A DNA stretch of 64,000 nt from Cordylochernes scorpioides (Eukaryota > Arthropoda > Arachnida > Pseudoscorpiones > Chernetidae), in contig CP092874.1 in NCBI GenBank assembly GCA_030710605.1, positions 24,287,757 through 24,351,756 of the forward strand. Direction: 5' to 3'. Under the pieces are notes generated by a model, which did no database searches, had not been told where the DNA came from, and was given only the letters and a program-made list of their open reading frames with translations. Of the stretch, positions 29,975 to 40,319 are shown piece by piece; positions within the stretch are counted from its first letter, which is position 1; the number at the start of each line of letters is the position of its first letter. Made by a program: the position numbers and the translations under genes.

Positions 29975-30945
29975 CAGTCTACCCTCGTTATAACGCCACT
30001 CGATATAACGCCACCCTCGCCTTACGCCGCTTTTTCGTTTTGTCCCAATCGACATCAATGTATTTTTCTCGATATAACGCCACTCCCTCGCTGTTCGCCT
30101 TCCGCCGCTGATTTTTAGTATCCCAAGTAGCAAAAACCACTCGTTATAGCGCCGCTCACAACGTCCCTCATCCCCCACTTCCCCTCGGCACCGGACTTTG
30201 CCTGCTGTTGACACAACAGATTGTGTGAACAGCCAGCAGACCCTTTTCCTGCTTGTGCCTGGGAGATACACAGTCGCTTCATCCTTTGCTAACGTCAACA
30301 CAACAACCTTATTGTCGTATCATGAGTTCCCAAAAGTGTAAACTGGAGTCGATCACCATTGAAAATAAGGAGATATGCCAGTTGGCAAGAATGTCGAAGA
30401 ATGAGATTGGAGAGCGTTTCTCACTTCCACGAACAACTGTCCGTGATATTCTCACTCAGGCTGAGAAGTGGGAAAATTATACTGTTGGTTCTTCAAAGAG
30501 ACAAAGAGTCGGGAAATTTAGTGACTTGGAAGACGCTCTCTTCAACTGGTTTACCCAAAAGCGTGCCAATAATATTATTATTACTCATTATTATTACTGA
30601 TGACCTCCTAAGAGAAAAGGCAAAAAAACTTGGCGAGCAGTTGGACGTACCAGAAAAGTTCACGTACAGCAGTGGGTGGCTGCAGCGATTTAAAGGGAGA
30701 TTCCATATTTCGCAACGACGGCTCTGTGGGGAAGGCGCATCGATTTCTCCAGCTATCATTGATGAACACCTTACAAATTTGAACAGTATGCTGGCCAACT
30801 CCGGATATGACCCAACCAACATATACAATGCAGACGAAACAGGATTATTTTTTTCAGCTCATTCCTGACCGAACACTTGCTCACAAAGATGAAAACTAGT
30901 AAAAGGATGAAGCAACGAATCACTGTTCTACTGTGCTGCACCTCT
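29975..30945 (+). pseudogene. Tigger/pogo transposase, 5' part
   Basis: The element starts with the inverted repeat CAGTCTACCCTCGTTATAAC after TA (29973-29974). The transposase begins at 30322 (MSSQKCKLESITIENKEI) with a CENP-B-type N-terminal HTH. An ATT repeat expansion near 30573 shifts the frame; the second DNA-binding domain and first catalytic Asp follow (IYNADETGLFF, about 30820-30853). A run of seven T (30846-30852) shifts the frame again. The match ends at the conserved RITVLLC region, where a Tc1 sequence takes over. No C-terminal half. Confidence 0.85.
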
Positions 30946-31660
30946 ACTGGAATATGGTTGAAAGGGATCCCTACAGAAGCCAAGGTTTTATGGTCTGGGC
31001 TGGAATCTTCTTGGGCGGTCGCACAGCACTCCATATTTTTCGGCAAGGAACCCTGACTAGACAGAGGTATCGGGACGAGATCTTGGCAGCATATGTGATG
31101 CCTCAAGCATTGGAAATGGGAGAAAACGTTCTTCTAATGTATGATAATGCCCGTCCACATAGGGCTGGTGTGGTCAACACTTTTCTCCAAAACCATGCAA
31201 TTGCTCGGATGAATTGGCCAGCTCGATCCCCAGACCTAAATCCCATTGAGCATGTATGGGACAACCTAAGACGGCGGATCTCATCCCTCCAACCCCCTCC
31301 TAGAAACACTCATGAGCTAGAAACAGCCTTAACACAAGAGTGGGCGTTGATTCCACAGGAGCTGATAAACTCCCTAATTCTTAGTATGGGTCACCGATGT
31401 AGAGCCTGTCTATCAGTTAAAGGCGATCACACCCCATATTGACAACAATATCCAAGATATTTATGCACGGACTGCAAGAAGATCATTGCTTGAGCGGCTA
31501 ATTTGCATAAAATATGGGTTAGAATTCTTTGATTTCGGGTATTCTAATCAATAATGGAATAATAAATTTGTCTATAAAATTTCATTGATATATGTTCAAT
31601 AAAATTTGAGATAAATGAAAAATATGTTGTTCCTTTAATTTTGCGGACCAGTGTATATCA
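30946..31660 (+). pseudogene. Tc1-like transposase, 3' part (DD34E)
   Basis: A frame ending at 31442 carries MVWAGI, the second catalytic Asp in LLMYDNARPHRAG and the Glu in DLNPIEHVWDNL, with 34 residues between: the Tc1 DD34E signature. The N-terminal HTH and the first Asp are missing. Downstream, AAATTTGTC .. and TTCCTTTAATTTTGCGGACC resemble the 3' inverted end, finishing in CAGTG next to TA near 31656. The 5' end is fused to a Tigger fragment. Confidence 0.85.
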
Positions 31661-32589
31661 GCGATATGAGGTTATGGTGATCACTGGAATAAGACCTAAC
31701 TGTGTTTAGGAACAGAAATTTCGAGTCCCATAGCTCAGTCTCAAATCGAGAATAGATTGTAAATTTTACTTGTATTCCTCTATAAGGCATATTCATAGTG
31801 AAGTATGAAAGACAACTGATATTTGAAAATGTAAAATGAGAAAGAAAACGTTTGAATTTGATCAATTTTTTTCCGCATTTCATCATTTTATATATTTTAA
31901 AATATACATATTCGAAGCTTCAAAGCATTTTATATAAATAACAAATGTTTGAATAATATTTCTTTTATTATTTTTGAGGTTATTGAAGTAAAAAATTTAG
32001 TCATAATCTTATTGTTCCAAATTCTATTTCATATTGAATTCAAAATGATGGAGATTATTTTAAATATATCTCAAACAGATAATATATAATTTAAAAAGGT
32101 ACATATTATTTTTATTTCATATAAATATTAATATATTGAATTTTTAGGACGCTATAAAAATTTCGTTTCCAACGGTCCAACAATGGGCCAGTCGGTTGGG
32201 AATTGAGGTGGAGGCGGGTCTGCTTTGAGACTCTGTCCGAATTTACTTGTTTCCTCAGATATTGAGGCTTTGTCTTCCTCTCCCCCGACTCTTTGATCTT
32301 TGAGACGGAGTCCATAGCATCGGCAGACCAGTTCCTGGCAGGGCCTGGACCATCAGCTCGGCCGAGAGCGAGTTGGATGCTCTGGTTGTGCCAGAAGAGT
32401 GGAATAGGGCTTCTACGGAGGCGAAGCGCCACTATAAACAAAGGCTAACGCGCTGAGCAGGTACCTCCTGGGTGGCGTGGAAACCCTTTGCGAAAATATT
32501 CATGACCTGGTCTGGTGATGCATGGACTTTGAATGATATAAAATGATTACATTAAATGCCTCCCATGCTTACCCCTCTGTATCATGATC
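31661..32589. other. Unrecognised; one 109-codon minus frame
   Basis: 32112-32441 (minus) is a 109-codon frame, basic, without a recognised motif; its GC-rich part (32160-32470) ends just before a LINE tail and may be part of an unfamiliar retrotransposon. Confidence 0.3.
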
Positions 32590-32665
32590 ATGATATCATG
32601 AACTCATGTAATTTGTGTAATCTTTACACAAGGGGTTAAGAAACAACAACAACAACACATTAAAT
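32590..32665 (+). mobile_element. LINE 3' tail
   Basis: CATGTAATTTGTGTAATCTT and TACACAAGGGGTTAAGAAAC followed by CAA repeats, the same terminus as 60474. Confidence 0.75.
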
Positions 32666-33324
32666 GCTATAAACCATCCTTGCTGAAAAAAAATCAATAA
32701 ACACCAAGTAATCACATAAATAGAGTTACAGAAACAATTAAAACTTTAAAAAGAAAAGAAAATAACATTATCAGCTTAGCCCCAAAATATATCCAGTATT
32801 CTTGAACAAAATCAAACTATGATAGAATCCATCTATAACAATAGTTGAACGGTCTGGAGCTTGAACTGGCTAAACCGATGGGAGGATTCCCCACTGATGT
32901 ACCATGCCCTTCCTTGATTATATGACGTTGAAAGGTTTCATTAAATTCAGTGCCATTTTCGAACTCTGGGTGACCCTCAACCATATACTAGATTTAGCAA
33001 AAACTAAACGTCGCATTTTGCATCAAAATAGACGCCAAAACTATGCCTCTATTGATTGAATGCCTCATCAACCTTGCAGACTCTCTCTCTCGGTTAAGTG
33101 ACAAATTTACATATATATCTCCCCCATAGAATTAACTAACCACTTTGAGAGCGCTGAATAACTCTTTGGATAAATTCTACGCATTCCTTGCGGATTACAT
33201 GAAATCAAAGCTCTCCCTAGACTGCCGAGAGCCATAAACCAAACCATGGTCTCCTGGTGACATTCTGAATTTTACAAAGATGTTATTGTGGCATTGACCC
33301 CCACCAGAAACTGCTAGATTGAAT
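32666..33324. other. No recognisable gene; degraded family B core
   Basis: 32860-32915 is a decayed pseudoknot core (AACTGGCTAAACCGATGGGA). 33020-33060 matches the small repeat at 18745. Confidence 0.4.
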
Positions 33325-33566
33325 TGTTAGAAATGTGAAATTTATAGAGTCGCTGTTTCATCCCAAGTCGACCTTGGCACATGTACACTGCGGCGGCGCC
33401 ACCTGATACCATGTGTGACGTCACTACTTAACCCTTCTCCCTTCTTGCCTGCTGCTGGCTGATTACAACTGTCTTTCTATCCCTCTTTTGACTTTCTCTA
33501 AACTTGTATAACCAATAAAGCAATTGGCGCTCTGCTTTAACGAGTCATTCGTTAATATTTCCAATA
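33325..33566 (+). repeat. Copia 5' LTR
   Basis: 242 bp; contains AACCAATAAAGCAATTGG (poly-A signal AATAAA) near its end. The complement of CGGCGCCACCTGATACC holds AGGTGGCGC, the core recognised by insect CTCF. Differs from the 3' LTR by two transitions. Confidence 0.93.
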
Positions 33567-33582
33567 GGTTATGGGTCCTGAC
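33567..33582 (+). promoter_or_regulatory. Copia primer binding site
   Basis: GGTTATGGGTCCTGAC directly follows the 5' LTR. It resembles the copia primer site that pairs with an internal part of initiator tRNA-Met rather than with its 3' end. Confidence 0.65.
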
Positions 33583-33635
33583 TACGCCCCAAATTTGAAG
33601 AAGCAAACCTAAAGTGAAACTGATAAGCCTAACTC

Positions 33636-36600
33636 GTGCTAAATATGACGCACCTTGAGAATCAAGTCCGCCAGTTCAAAGGCGAAAACTTCTCCCTTTG
33701 GAAATTTCAGTTCCGACTACTATTAGAGCAAAATCAACTTTTGGATATCGTGGACGGCAAAGAAATCAAACCAGAGGTAAGTGACGCTACCTCTGCTATA
33801 CAGGATGCATGGCACGCCAAAGATATCAAAGCCCGAATGCTTATATCACAGGCACTTGAATTAAGATTTCTAGAACCTTTGATGTCCTGTAAAACTGCCG
33901 CTCAAATGTGAACAAGGCTCATGTCCATCCACGAACAGAGATCAGAGATCGCAATTGGCATGTTGTGGCAACAATTTTTTGACGCCCGAATGTCGTCATC
34001 AGAGGATGTCAGCAGCTATATCGCCAAGATTGAAAATCTTAGTGCAAGAATTCAGGATGCAGGAGAAACGATTACAGATGACCAGAAAGTGGCAAAGATA
34101 ATAAACTCTCTTCCTTCGAGCATGCGGTATTTCATCCCAGCATGGGAGTCTCAAGCGCCGATTACGCAGACTCTAGAGAACTTATCAGCACGTCTTCTGA
34201 TTGAAGAATGTAGAAACCAGCAGGCCGATTCCTCGCTAGGTACAGCATTCTACCAACAGACTAAACCAAGAATTAAAGAAGATAACATAAAGAAGACTGA
34301 TTCAGGAAAGATATCAGAACTAAAGAAAAAGACTGAATGCCATTATTGTCACAAGATTGGTCATTGGTCACGGGAATGTCGGAAACGGATTGCCGACCAG
34401 CAGAAGAAAAACGAGAAGCGGAAGAACCAAGCAGGAGATTGTGATCATAAAGGTTTCAACGCTGATACCATCCTAAAGTGGAATGATTGCGACATATGGT
34501 GGGCAGATAGCGGAGCTAGCTGCAGCATGACCTTTCGACGTGAATGGTTCAAGTCCTTCACTCCGATCCACAACGATCATAGAATATACCTTGGAGACAA
34601 CACTTCCGTCCTTGCAGAAGGTACAGGTGACATTGAAATCCTTGCCATGGTGAATGGAAAATGGATTACAACATATCAATCAGGAATGTGCTCTACTCTT
34701 CGAAGCTCAAGAAAAATTTGTTCAGCCTGGGAGTGTGCACTGAAAAGGGATACCGAGTAGACATCGACAAGGATGAGCTGCGCATCTACTCAAGAAAAGA
34801 TCTGAAAGCAGTTGGACAACGCCAAGATGGGCTCTACAAGATGATGTTCCGAGTTACTTCATCTTCACAAGGATTTTCTGCAAAGATCAACAACCTACAA
34901 CTGTGGCACGAAAGACTAGCACACATCTCACTCACCACTATTCGAGAAATGGCCAAGAAAGGATTGATCAACGGTTTGCAACCCGAGGACATAAAAGAAG
35001 ACGATTTCTTCTGTCAAGGCTGCCAAGAAGGAAAAGCTCACAGAAAGCCTAGTCATTTGTCTGAAACAAAAGAGTACAATCCTGGTGAGTTCATTCTAAG
35101 TGATATCTGCGGCCCTATGCCAACACAATCAATAGGAGGATCACTTTATTTCATTTTATTCAAAGATTATTCCAGTGGCTTTCGCCATATAGATTTCATT
35201 AAACACAAATCCGATATTTTACACAAATTTGAAAACTTTGCTAGATTCAGTTATAATCAAACAGGCAATAAAATTAAAGTGATTAGAACCGATAATGCAC
35301 TAGAATATACCAGTAAAGATTTCACAAATACTTGCAGAAAGTTCGGAATAGTGCATGAATTGTCAGCTCCATATGTTCACGAACAGATAGGGCGCGTAGA
35401 ACGAGACAATAGAACTATTGTCGAAGCAGCTCGATCGATGCTGTGCGCACGAAATCTTCCCGAAGAACTTTGGGCAGAAGCTTGCAATACTGCAACCTTC
35501 ATTCTAAACCGAACATTCACTAAACAAGCTCCCAATACCACACCCTATGAACTCTTTTTCAGAAGAAAAGTTAGTTTATATAATCTAAAGATTTTCGGCT
35601 GTGAAGCATGGTTGCATACACCTAAAGAACGTAGAAGGAAATGGGATAAGAAATCACAAAAGATGATTTTCTTAGGGTACGATAAAACATGCACTAACTT
35701 TCGACTCTGGAACCCTTCTACTAGAAAGATTTCTATCTCTAAAGATGTTACTTTTAACGAGACAAAACTCCAACATTACGAACTAGAGGGAGAAAACCTC
35801 ATCCCAATAAACATTGACTTTAACCTGCCGGCACCACCGACCGAGGATGAATCACCTACAACGCTACAATTTCCCACGCCGCCGGCATTCCACCCGATGA
35901 TAACTCGATCTAAAAAGAAAGCAGATTCTTGTAACTACCATTTTGTCGATGAGCCTTCAACCTATAAAGATGCTATGGAAAGTCCAAATGCCGAAAAATG
36001 GTTGGATGCAATGAAAGAAGAAATAAAAGCGTTAGAATCTAATAACACATGGTCACTCGAAACCCTACCAGACGGATATAAGCCAATAGGAAGTAAATGG
36101 GTTTATAAGCTAAAATCCCATCCCAACTCTACGGCACCTAAATTTAAGGCTAGACTTGTAGCTAAGGGTTACACACAAAGGAAGAACGTAGACTATTTCG
36201 ACACCTTCAGTCCTGTTGTCAGATATGATTCACTTCGAGTGTTACTAGCAAACGCGGCATCAGAAAGAATGTTCTTAAAACAATTTGACGTAAAGACTGC
36301 ATTTTTATATGGTGACCTAGACAAAGTCATATACTTAGAACAACCAGAAGGTTTCTCTCAAGGACACAATTTTGTTTGTAAACTACAAAAGAGTATATGG
36401 ACTGAAACAATCGTCCAGAAATTGGAATAGGAAGTTTAAATCCTTCTTAGAGAAACACAATTTTTTTTCAATCTAATGCAGATCAATGTGTTTTCACCAG
36501 AACTATTAACGACACTCAAATGATCCTTGCTCTTTACGTCGATGATGGACTTCTCATGTCTCGGAACAAGGACGATATCGATTCTATCGTCCAGGAACTA

Positions 36601-37504
36601 TCTCACGAGTTCAATATAACGTCTAGAGATGCAGATTATTTCGTAGGACTTCAGATTGAACAATCAGAGGATAGATCGAAGATCTATATCCACCAATCTT
36701 CATACATAAACAAGATTTTAGATAAATTCAACATGATTGATTGCAAACCCGCAGCAGTACCCATGGACCCGAGTACAGTCCTAACTAAAGCTGATTGCCC
36801 AGACTTAGATAAAAATGGAAATTCACCAAAATTTCCTTACAGAGAAGCCGTAGGCTCACTAATGTTTGCCTCTTCTGTTTCTATACCGGACATAGCTTTT
36901 GTAACATCACAGTTAAGTAAATACCTTGACAACCCAGGACAGACACACTGGACAGCAATTAAAAGTATTTCGCTACTTGAAAGCAACACCACAATTAGGA
37001 ATATTGTACGCTAGCCATCAAGAGTTAACAGGTTACTCAGATAGCGATTATGCTAGGGACATTGATTCAAGGAAAAGTACTACAGGTTACATCTTCATGT
37101 TAAACCATGGTGCTGTTTCATGGTCAAGCCAAAAGCAATCGACAGTTGCCCTCTCGACAACAGAAAGTGAATATATTGCTGCCTGTGCTGCTACTAAAGA
37201 AATGGTCTGGCTACGCAGACTTCTTAAGGATATCGGGATTAAGATGGACAGACCCACAGTACTCAACATGGATAATCAAGCAGCCATAAAGCTAGTGCAG
37301 AATCCCGAGTTCCATAAGAGAACGAAGCACATTGATGTACGATATCACTACATTCGTACTAAACAGGAAGATGGTGAGCTGATCACAAGATATGTCAGCA
37401 CTCTTCAGCAGATGGCTGACCTCCTGACGAAACCTTTGGGACCGAAACACTTCAGGCGGCTCCTAGAAAACTTGAACGTTATAAATTTCAAGAGGGAGTG
37501 TTAG
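33636..37504 (+). pseudogene. Copia Gag-Pol polyprotein, several lesions
   Basis: Starts at 33636 (MTHLENQVRQF) after a Met three codons upstream is disregarded. Gag zinc knuckle CHYCHKIGHWSREC; protease WWADSGAS; integrase H-H-C-C (HERLAHIS .. CQGCQEGK) and catalytic D, D, E (ILSDICGP, RTDNALEY, GRVERDN); reverse transcriptase from NNTWSLETLP to the active-site YVDD (36535-36550); RNase H GYSDSDYARD .. TTESEYIA. Lesions: an in-frame TGA at 33909, and frame changes near 34665, 36397, in the T8 run at 36462-36469, and near 36960. Several lie at short homopolymers. Confidence 0.9.
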
Positions 37505-37740
37505 AAATGTGAAATTTATAGAGTTGCTGTTTCATCCCAAGTCGACCTTGGCACATGTACACTGCGGCGGCGCCACCTGATACCATGTGTGACGTCACTA
37601 CTTAACCCTTCTCCCTTCTTGCCTGCTGCTGGCTGATTACAACTGTCTTTCTATCCCTCTTTTGACTTTCTCTAAACTTGTATAACCAATAAAGCAATTG
37701 GCACTCTGCTTTAACGAGTCATTCGTTAATATTTCCAATA
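37499..37740 (+). repeat. Copia 3' LTR
   Basis: 242 bp, preceded by a purine tract AAGAGGGAG (37490-37498) that would prime plus-strand synthesis. Confidence 0.93.
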
Positions 37741-37745
37741 TGAAT

Positions 37746-38489
37746 AAAATGGTTGATAGATATATAGCAAAGTTATTGTATCTATGTTGACGGGAGAGAG
37801 AGGAGGGGCCTTTATATATTTTAGGTCAGCTTCGCCTAGAAATGTTTCCATCCATAAACTTCTCAAATCATATCAAGGAACAAATTAACAAATCGTATGG
37901 ACCTAAAATAATACAATATATTCATTTGTAGGAAATTTCAACTATTTATGATGCCTATGATCATTTTAAAACAACTAAATTCTAGTATATCTACAGCAAT
38001 GATAAAAATGATGGGAGGGCTTGGTTCATCATTTGTGAATCTACTTGGCGGTTTTGTCAGTTTAAGCTACCATCCGCTTAATATTTGTATTTTCCTGTTT
38101 TTATTTTATAGTAATACTGAAGATAAACTATTGGAAAAGGGATTTTAAACAACTATGAACATAAGCTTAAGTACAGTAGAAATACAAATATTTATAAATT
38201 CCTAAACATGCTTCGAGCGCTGCTCTTCCGCAAACAACAAGTAAAGTTCATTTAGACTTAATATAAACATTATGAATTAACGCGCTATCTGTTTTACGCA
38301 ATTTATGATTCATTTGAAAACAAAATCAGATGGAAAATATGGAATTAAATATTCAGAAGTCTATGATAAGGTCATATTAACGATCGGATAAAATAATTCT
38401 AAAAACTGGTGAAAAACGAGAACAAAACATTTAACTTGGAATTCAAGATTCTGAGCTATCCAATGAAAGCTCCTTATTACATAAAAAGC
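37746..38489. other. Degraded foldback material only
   Basis: 37972-38200 has a decayed family B left core (GGGAGGGCTTGGTTCATC). Nothing else recognised. Confidence 0.4.
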
Positions 38490-38600
38490 ATTTGCGCGCC
38501 ATCTGTTATGAAAATTGGAAACTATTATAGAAGCGTATGATTCTTTTGAAAGTTAAACAATTTTTACTGCCCTTACTGCGATAGAAATATTATATATTAT
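38490..38600. repeat. Foldback family B, left arm
   Basis: TTTGCGCGCCATCTGTTATG .. AAGCGTATGATTC .. TTTTTACTGCCCTTACTGCG, then switches to AT repeats before the core. Confidence 0.7.
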
Positions 38601-38681
38601 ATTATATATTTATAAATAATATAGTCACGACCGTCTTTCCTGGCCTCTGTCACGGATGAAATTTAAAAATTAAAAAAAGAT

Positions 38682-38741
38682 GCCGAAACCCGGGACCTTT
38701 AGATATTCAGTCTAACGCTCTCCTAACTGAGCTATTTCGGC
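38682..38741 (-). pseudogene. tRNA-Phe(GAA) lacking most of the T-arm
   Basis: On the minus strand: acceptor GCCGAAA pairs with TTTCGGC, D-arm GCTCAGTTAGGAGAGC, and anticodon arm TTAGACTGAATATCTAA with GAA. After the variable region only CCCGGG remains before the acceptor 3' strand, so about 12-13 nt comprising the T-stem 5' side and T-loop (and the B box) are missing. A T7 run follows. Everything else is well preserved. Confidence 0.85.
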
Positions 38742-38953
38742 TTATTTTATTTATTTCTATAGAAGCTTCTATCTTTATAATTATGTATATTTTCAAAAAG
38801 TCAATTCACACCTCTTCGCTGGAGACCATGGGAATACTGACTAATTCATTATGCTAACATAATTATAAATACAAGTATCAGAGTCATCAACAATTCTGTC
38901 ATCGATTGCTTTTGTGAATGGAATAAATACCCAAATAGGGCCATTTCTTATAA

Positions 38954-39024
38954 GCATCGGTGGTTCAGTGGTAGAATGCTCGCCTGCCACGCGGGCGGCC
39001 TGGGTTCGATTCCCGGCCGATGCA
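38954..39024 (+). tRNA. tRNA-Gly(GCC)
   Basis: A 71-nt cloverleaf: acceptor GCATCGG/CCGATGC, D-arm TTCAGTGGTAGAA, anticodon arm CCTGCCACGCGGG with anticodon GCC, T-arm GGGTTCGATTCCC, discriminator A. An eight-T terminator follows directly. No intron. Likely functional; it lies 212 bp from the tRNA-Phe relic and points the other way. Confidence 0.95.
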
Positions 39025-39069
39025 TTTTTTTTCTTTTTTACATTTTTTTAAAACTCATTTATATTATTA

Positions 39070-39241
39070 TCCCTATATATATATATATAAGTCAGCGTAT
39101 GTATGTATGTATGTATGTATGTATGTTTGTCAACTATACACGTTCACAATACGTAACTCATATGATAATTGTAACAAATAGTATTTGAATAAAAACATTC
39201 AATCGGGTAAAACACGGGCGTTGCCCGGGTCATTCGGCTAG
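39070..39241 (+). mobile_element. Short non-autonomous Helitron
   Basis: Possible start TCCCTATATATATATATATA; (TATG)n microsatellite at 39096-39123; ends with hairpin CACGGGCGTTGCCCGGG and TCATTCGGCTAG before T. 3' end is certain, 5' end probable. Confidence 0.75.
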
Positions 39242-39346
39242 TATATTTATAATTGTATGTAAAATTCTACTAACCTCAAAGCTTCTGTCCATAGTTAATC
39301 TAAATACCCATTCCAAGAGTTTAGTATCAGTATCACTATTGTTGTT

Positions 39347-39473
39347 TCTTGAGCACTCCAAGAGAGCAACATCTGACGACGTCAATCTATCTGCGGATTT
39401 GTTGCACCGTGTCTATGCCATAAGTGAGGGAGAGAAAACACAAGTTGTGATCACAGACTTCTTCAAGAAAATG
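39347..39473 (+). pseudogene. Possible C-terminus of a Tigger-type transposase
   Basis: A frame of about 38 codons ends SEGEKTQVVITDFFKKM and a TAA stop. The ITDFF-K ending is typical of pogo/Tigger transposase C-termini. It follows a foldback fragment and precedes a Helitron 3' end (39623-39626), so it may be sequence captured by that Helitron. Too short to be sure. Confidence 0.4.
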
Positions 39474-39574
39474 TAATTATTTTTTATGAATAAATTATAA
39501 ATTAATGCTTTCTATTTATCATATTAATTAATTAATGCCGGGAGTCAACGGGCGCCGACAACCCTAGGAAGCAA

Positions 39575-39626
39575 GGTGTATTCGCACTCGGGTAAAACTC
39601 GGGCGTTGCCCGGGCCATTCGTCTAG
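39575..39626 (+). mobile_element. Helitron 3' end
   Basis: CACTCGGGTAAAACTCGGGC, hairpin TCGGGCGTTGCCCGGG, then CCATTCGTCTAG. Same end as 19772. The 5' end was not found; it may lie left of 39347. Confidence 0.75.
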
Positions 39627-39632
39627 TATATT

Positions 39633-39832
39633 ATAAAAAAGGCATCTCCTCATCGTGCAACTGAAAGTTGCTGATGGCTTGCGCCATCTATCGGAATAAA
39701 TATCAACTATTCTCGTTGATTTTTAATTATTCCAGAATTGGCCAAATACCCATTCTTGATTAATTAAGAAAAGCTAACCACGGACGCGTTTCGGGCTGTT
39801 GGCCCTCATCAGCGTGGTGCAAGCTGTACCTC
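39633..39832. mobile_element. Foldback family D arm with intact ribozyme
   Basis: One arm (AAAAAGGCATCTCC .. GCGCCATCTATCGG .. CATTCTTGATTAATTAAG) running into the hammerhead at 39772-39825. On the minus strand the order is ribozyme, cleavage site, arm, AGATGGCGC, tail, as in family C. The second arm is missing. Confidence 0.85.
39772..39825 (-). ncRNA. Hammerhead ribozyme (family D), intact core
   Basis: Minus strand: AGCU.UGC.ACCACG (39825-39813), CUGAUGA (39812-39806), stem II GGGC/GCCC with CAACA loop, GAAA (39792-39789), two-pair stem III, U16.1 (39784), C17 (39783), then CGUGGU.U.AGCU (39782-39772). All conserved core positions match the hammerhead consensus with the preferred GUC cleavage triplet. 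Cleavage is predicted between 39783 and 39782. Stem I geometry (6 bp, 3:1 internal loop, 4 bp) is the same as at 1538-1592, with different base pairs. Confidence 0.9.
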
Positions 39833-39884
39833 AACGACCAAAAAAAAAAACTGGTCATTCATGCATCCTGAAAAAATATATACA

Positions 39885-39965
39885 TATTATTTAAAAATGC
39901 TTATTTTGGATTATATATTTTTATTTTCAATCCAAAATAAACATTTTTAAATAATTGAATATATG
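39885..39965. repeat. Small foldback repeat
   Basis: ATTATTTAAAAATG .. TTATTTTGGATT and its complement around an AT-rich loop. Confidence 0.6.
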
Positions 39966-40319
39966 GATTTCTCAATTTTCAAACATATATTTATGATAGA
40001 AGAGCAATATATTGTTGTGGTGGTAACCATACAGTGCGATTATTCAATTCAGGGGGTTCCTTTAGGATTTATATATAATTTCGTGGGTTAATATTTGAAT
40101 CTTGGAAGTGGCGTTCTCTTGGTTCAGGTTGGTGACATTTATAATGGAAAGTTCTCACGAGGCCTTTCCAATGTAAATACTATAAACATTCATCTCCTGA
40201 CTTATAATTTAATAATATCAACTAGCAATCTCCCCAGTGTTATGTTTCTTCCACATTTTTTATTTATTTATTTAGCTTTCGGGCTAACATGCCGTGTTCA
40301 AACATAAAAAATATATATA

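Larger units (their letters stand above)
33325..37740 (+). mobile_element. Ty1/copia LTR retrotransposon
   Basis: A 4416-bp element with two 242-bp LTRs differing at 2 positions and a perfect 5-bp target duplication TGAAT (33320-33324, 37741-37745). LTRs start TGTTAG and end CCAATA. Internal order is gag, protease, integrase, reverse transcriptase, RNase H, as in copia. The near-identical LTRs mean a recent insertion. Confidence 0.95.
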
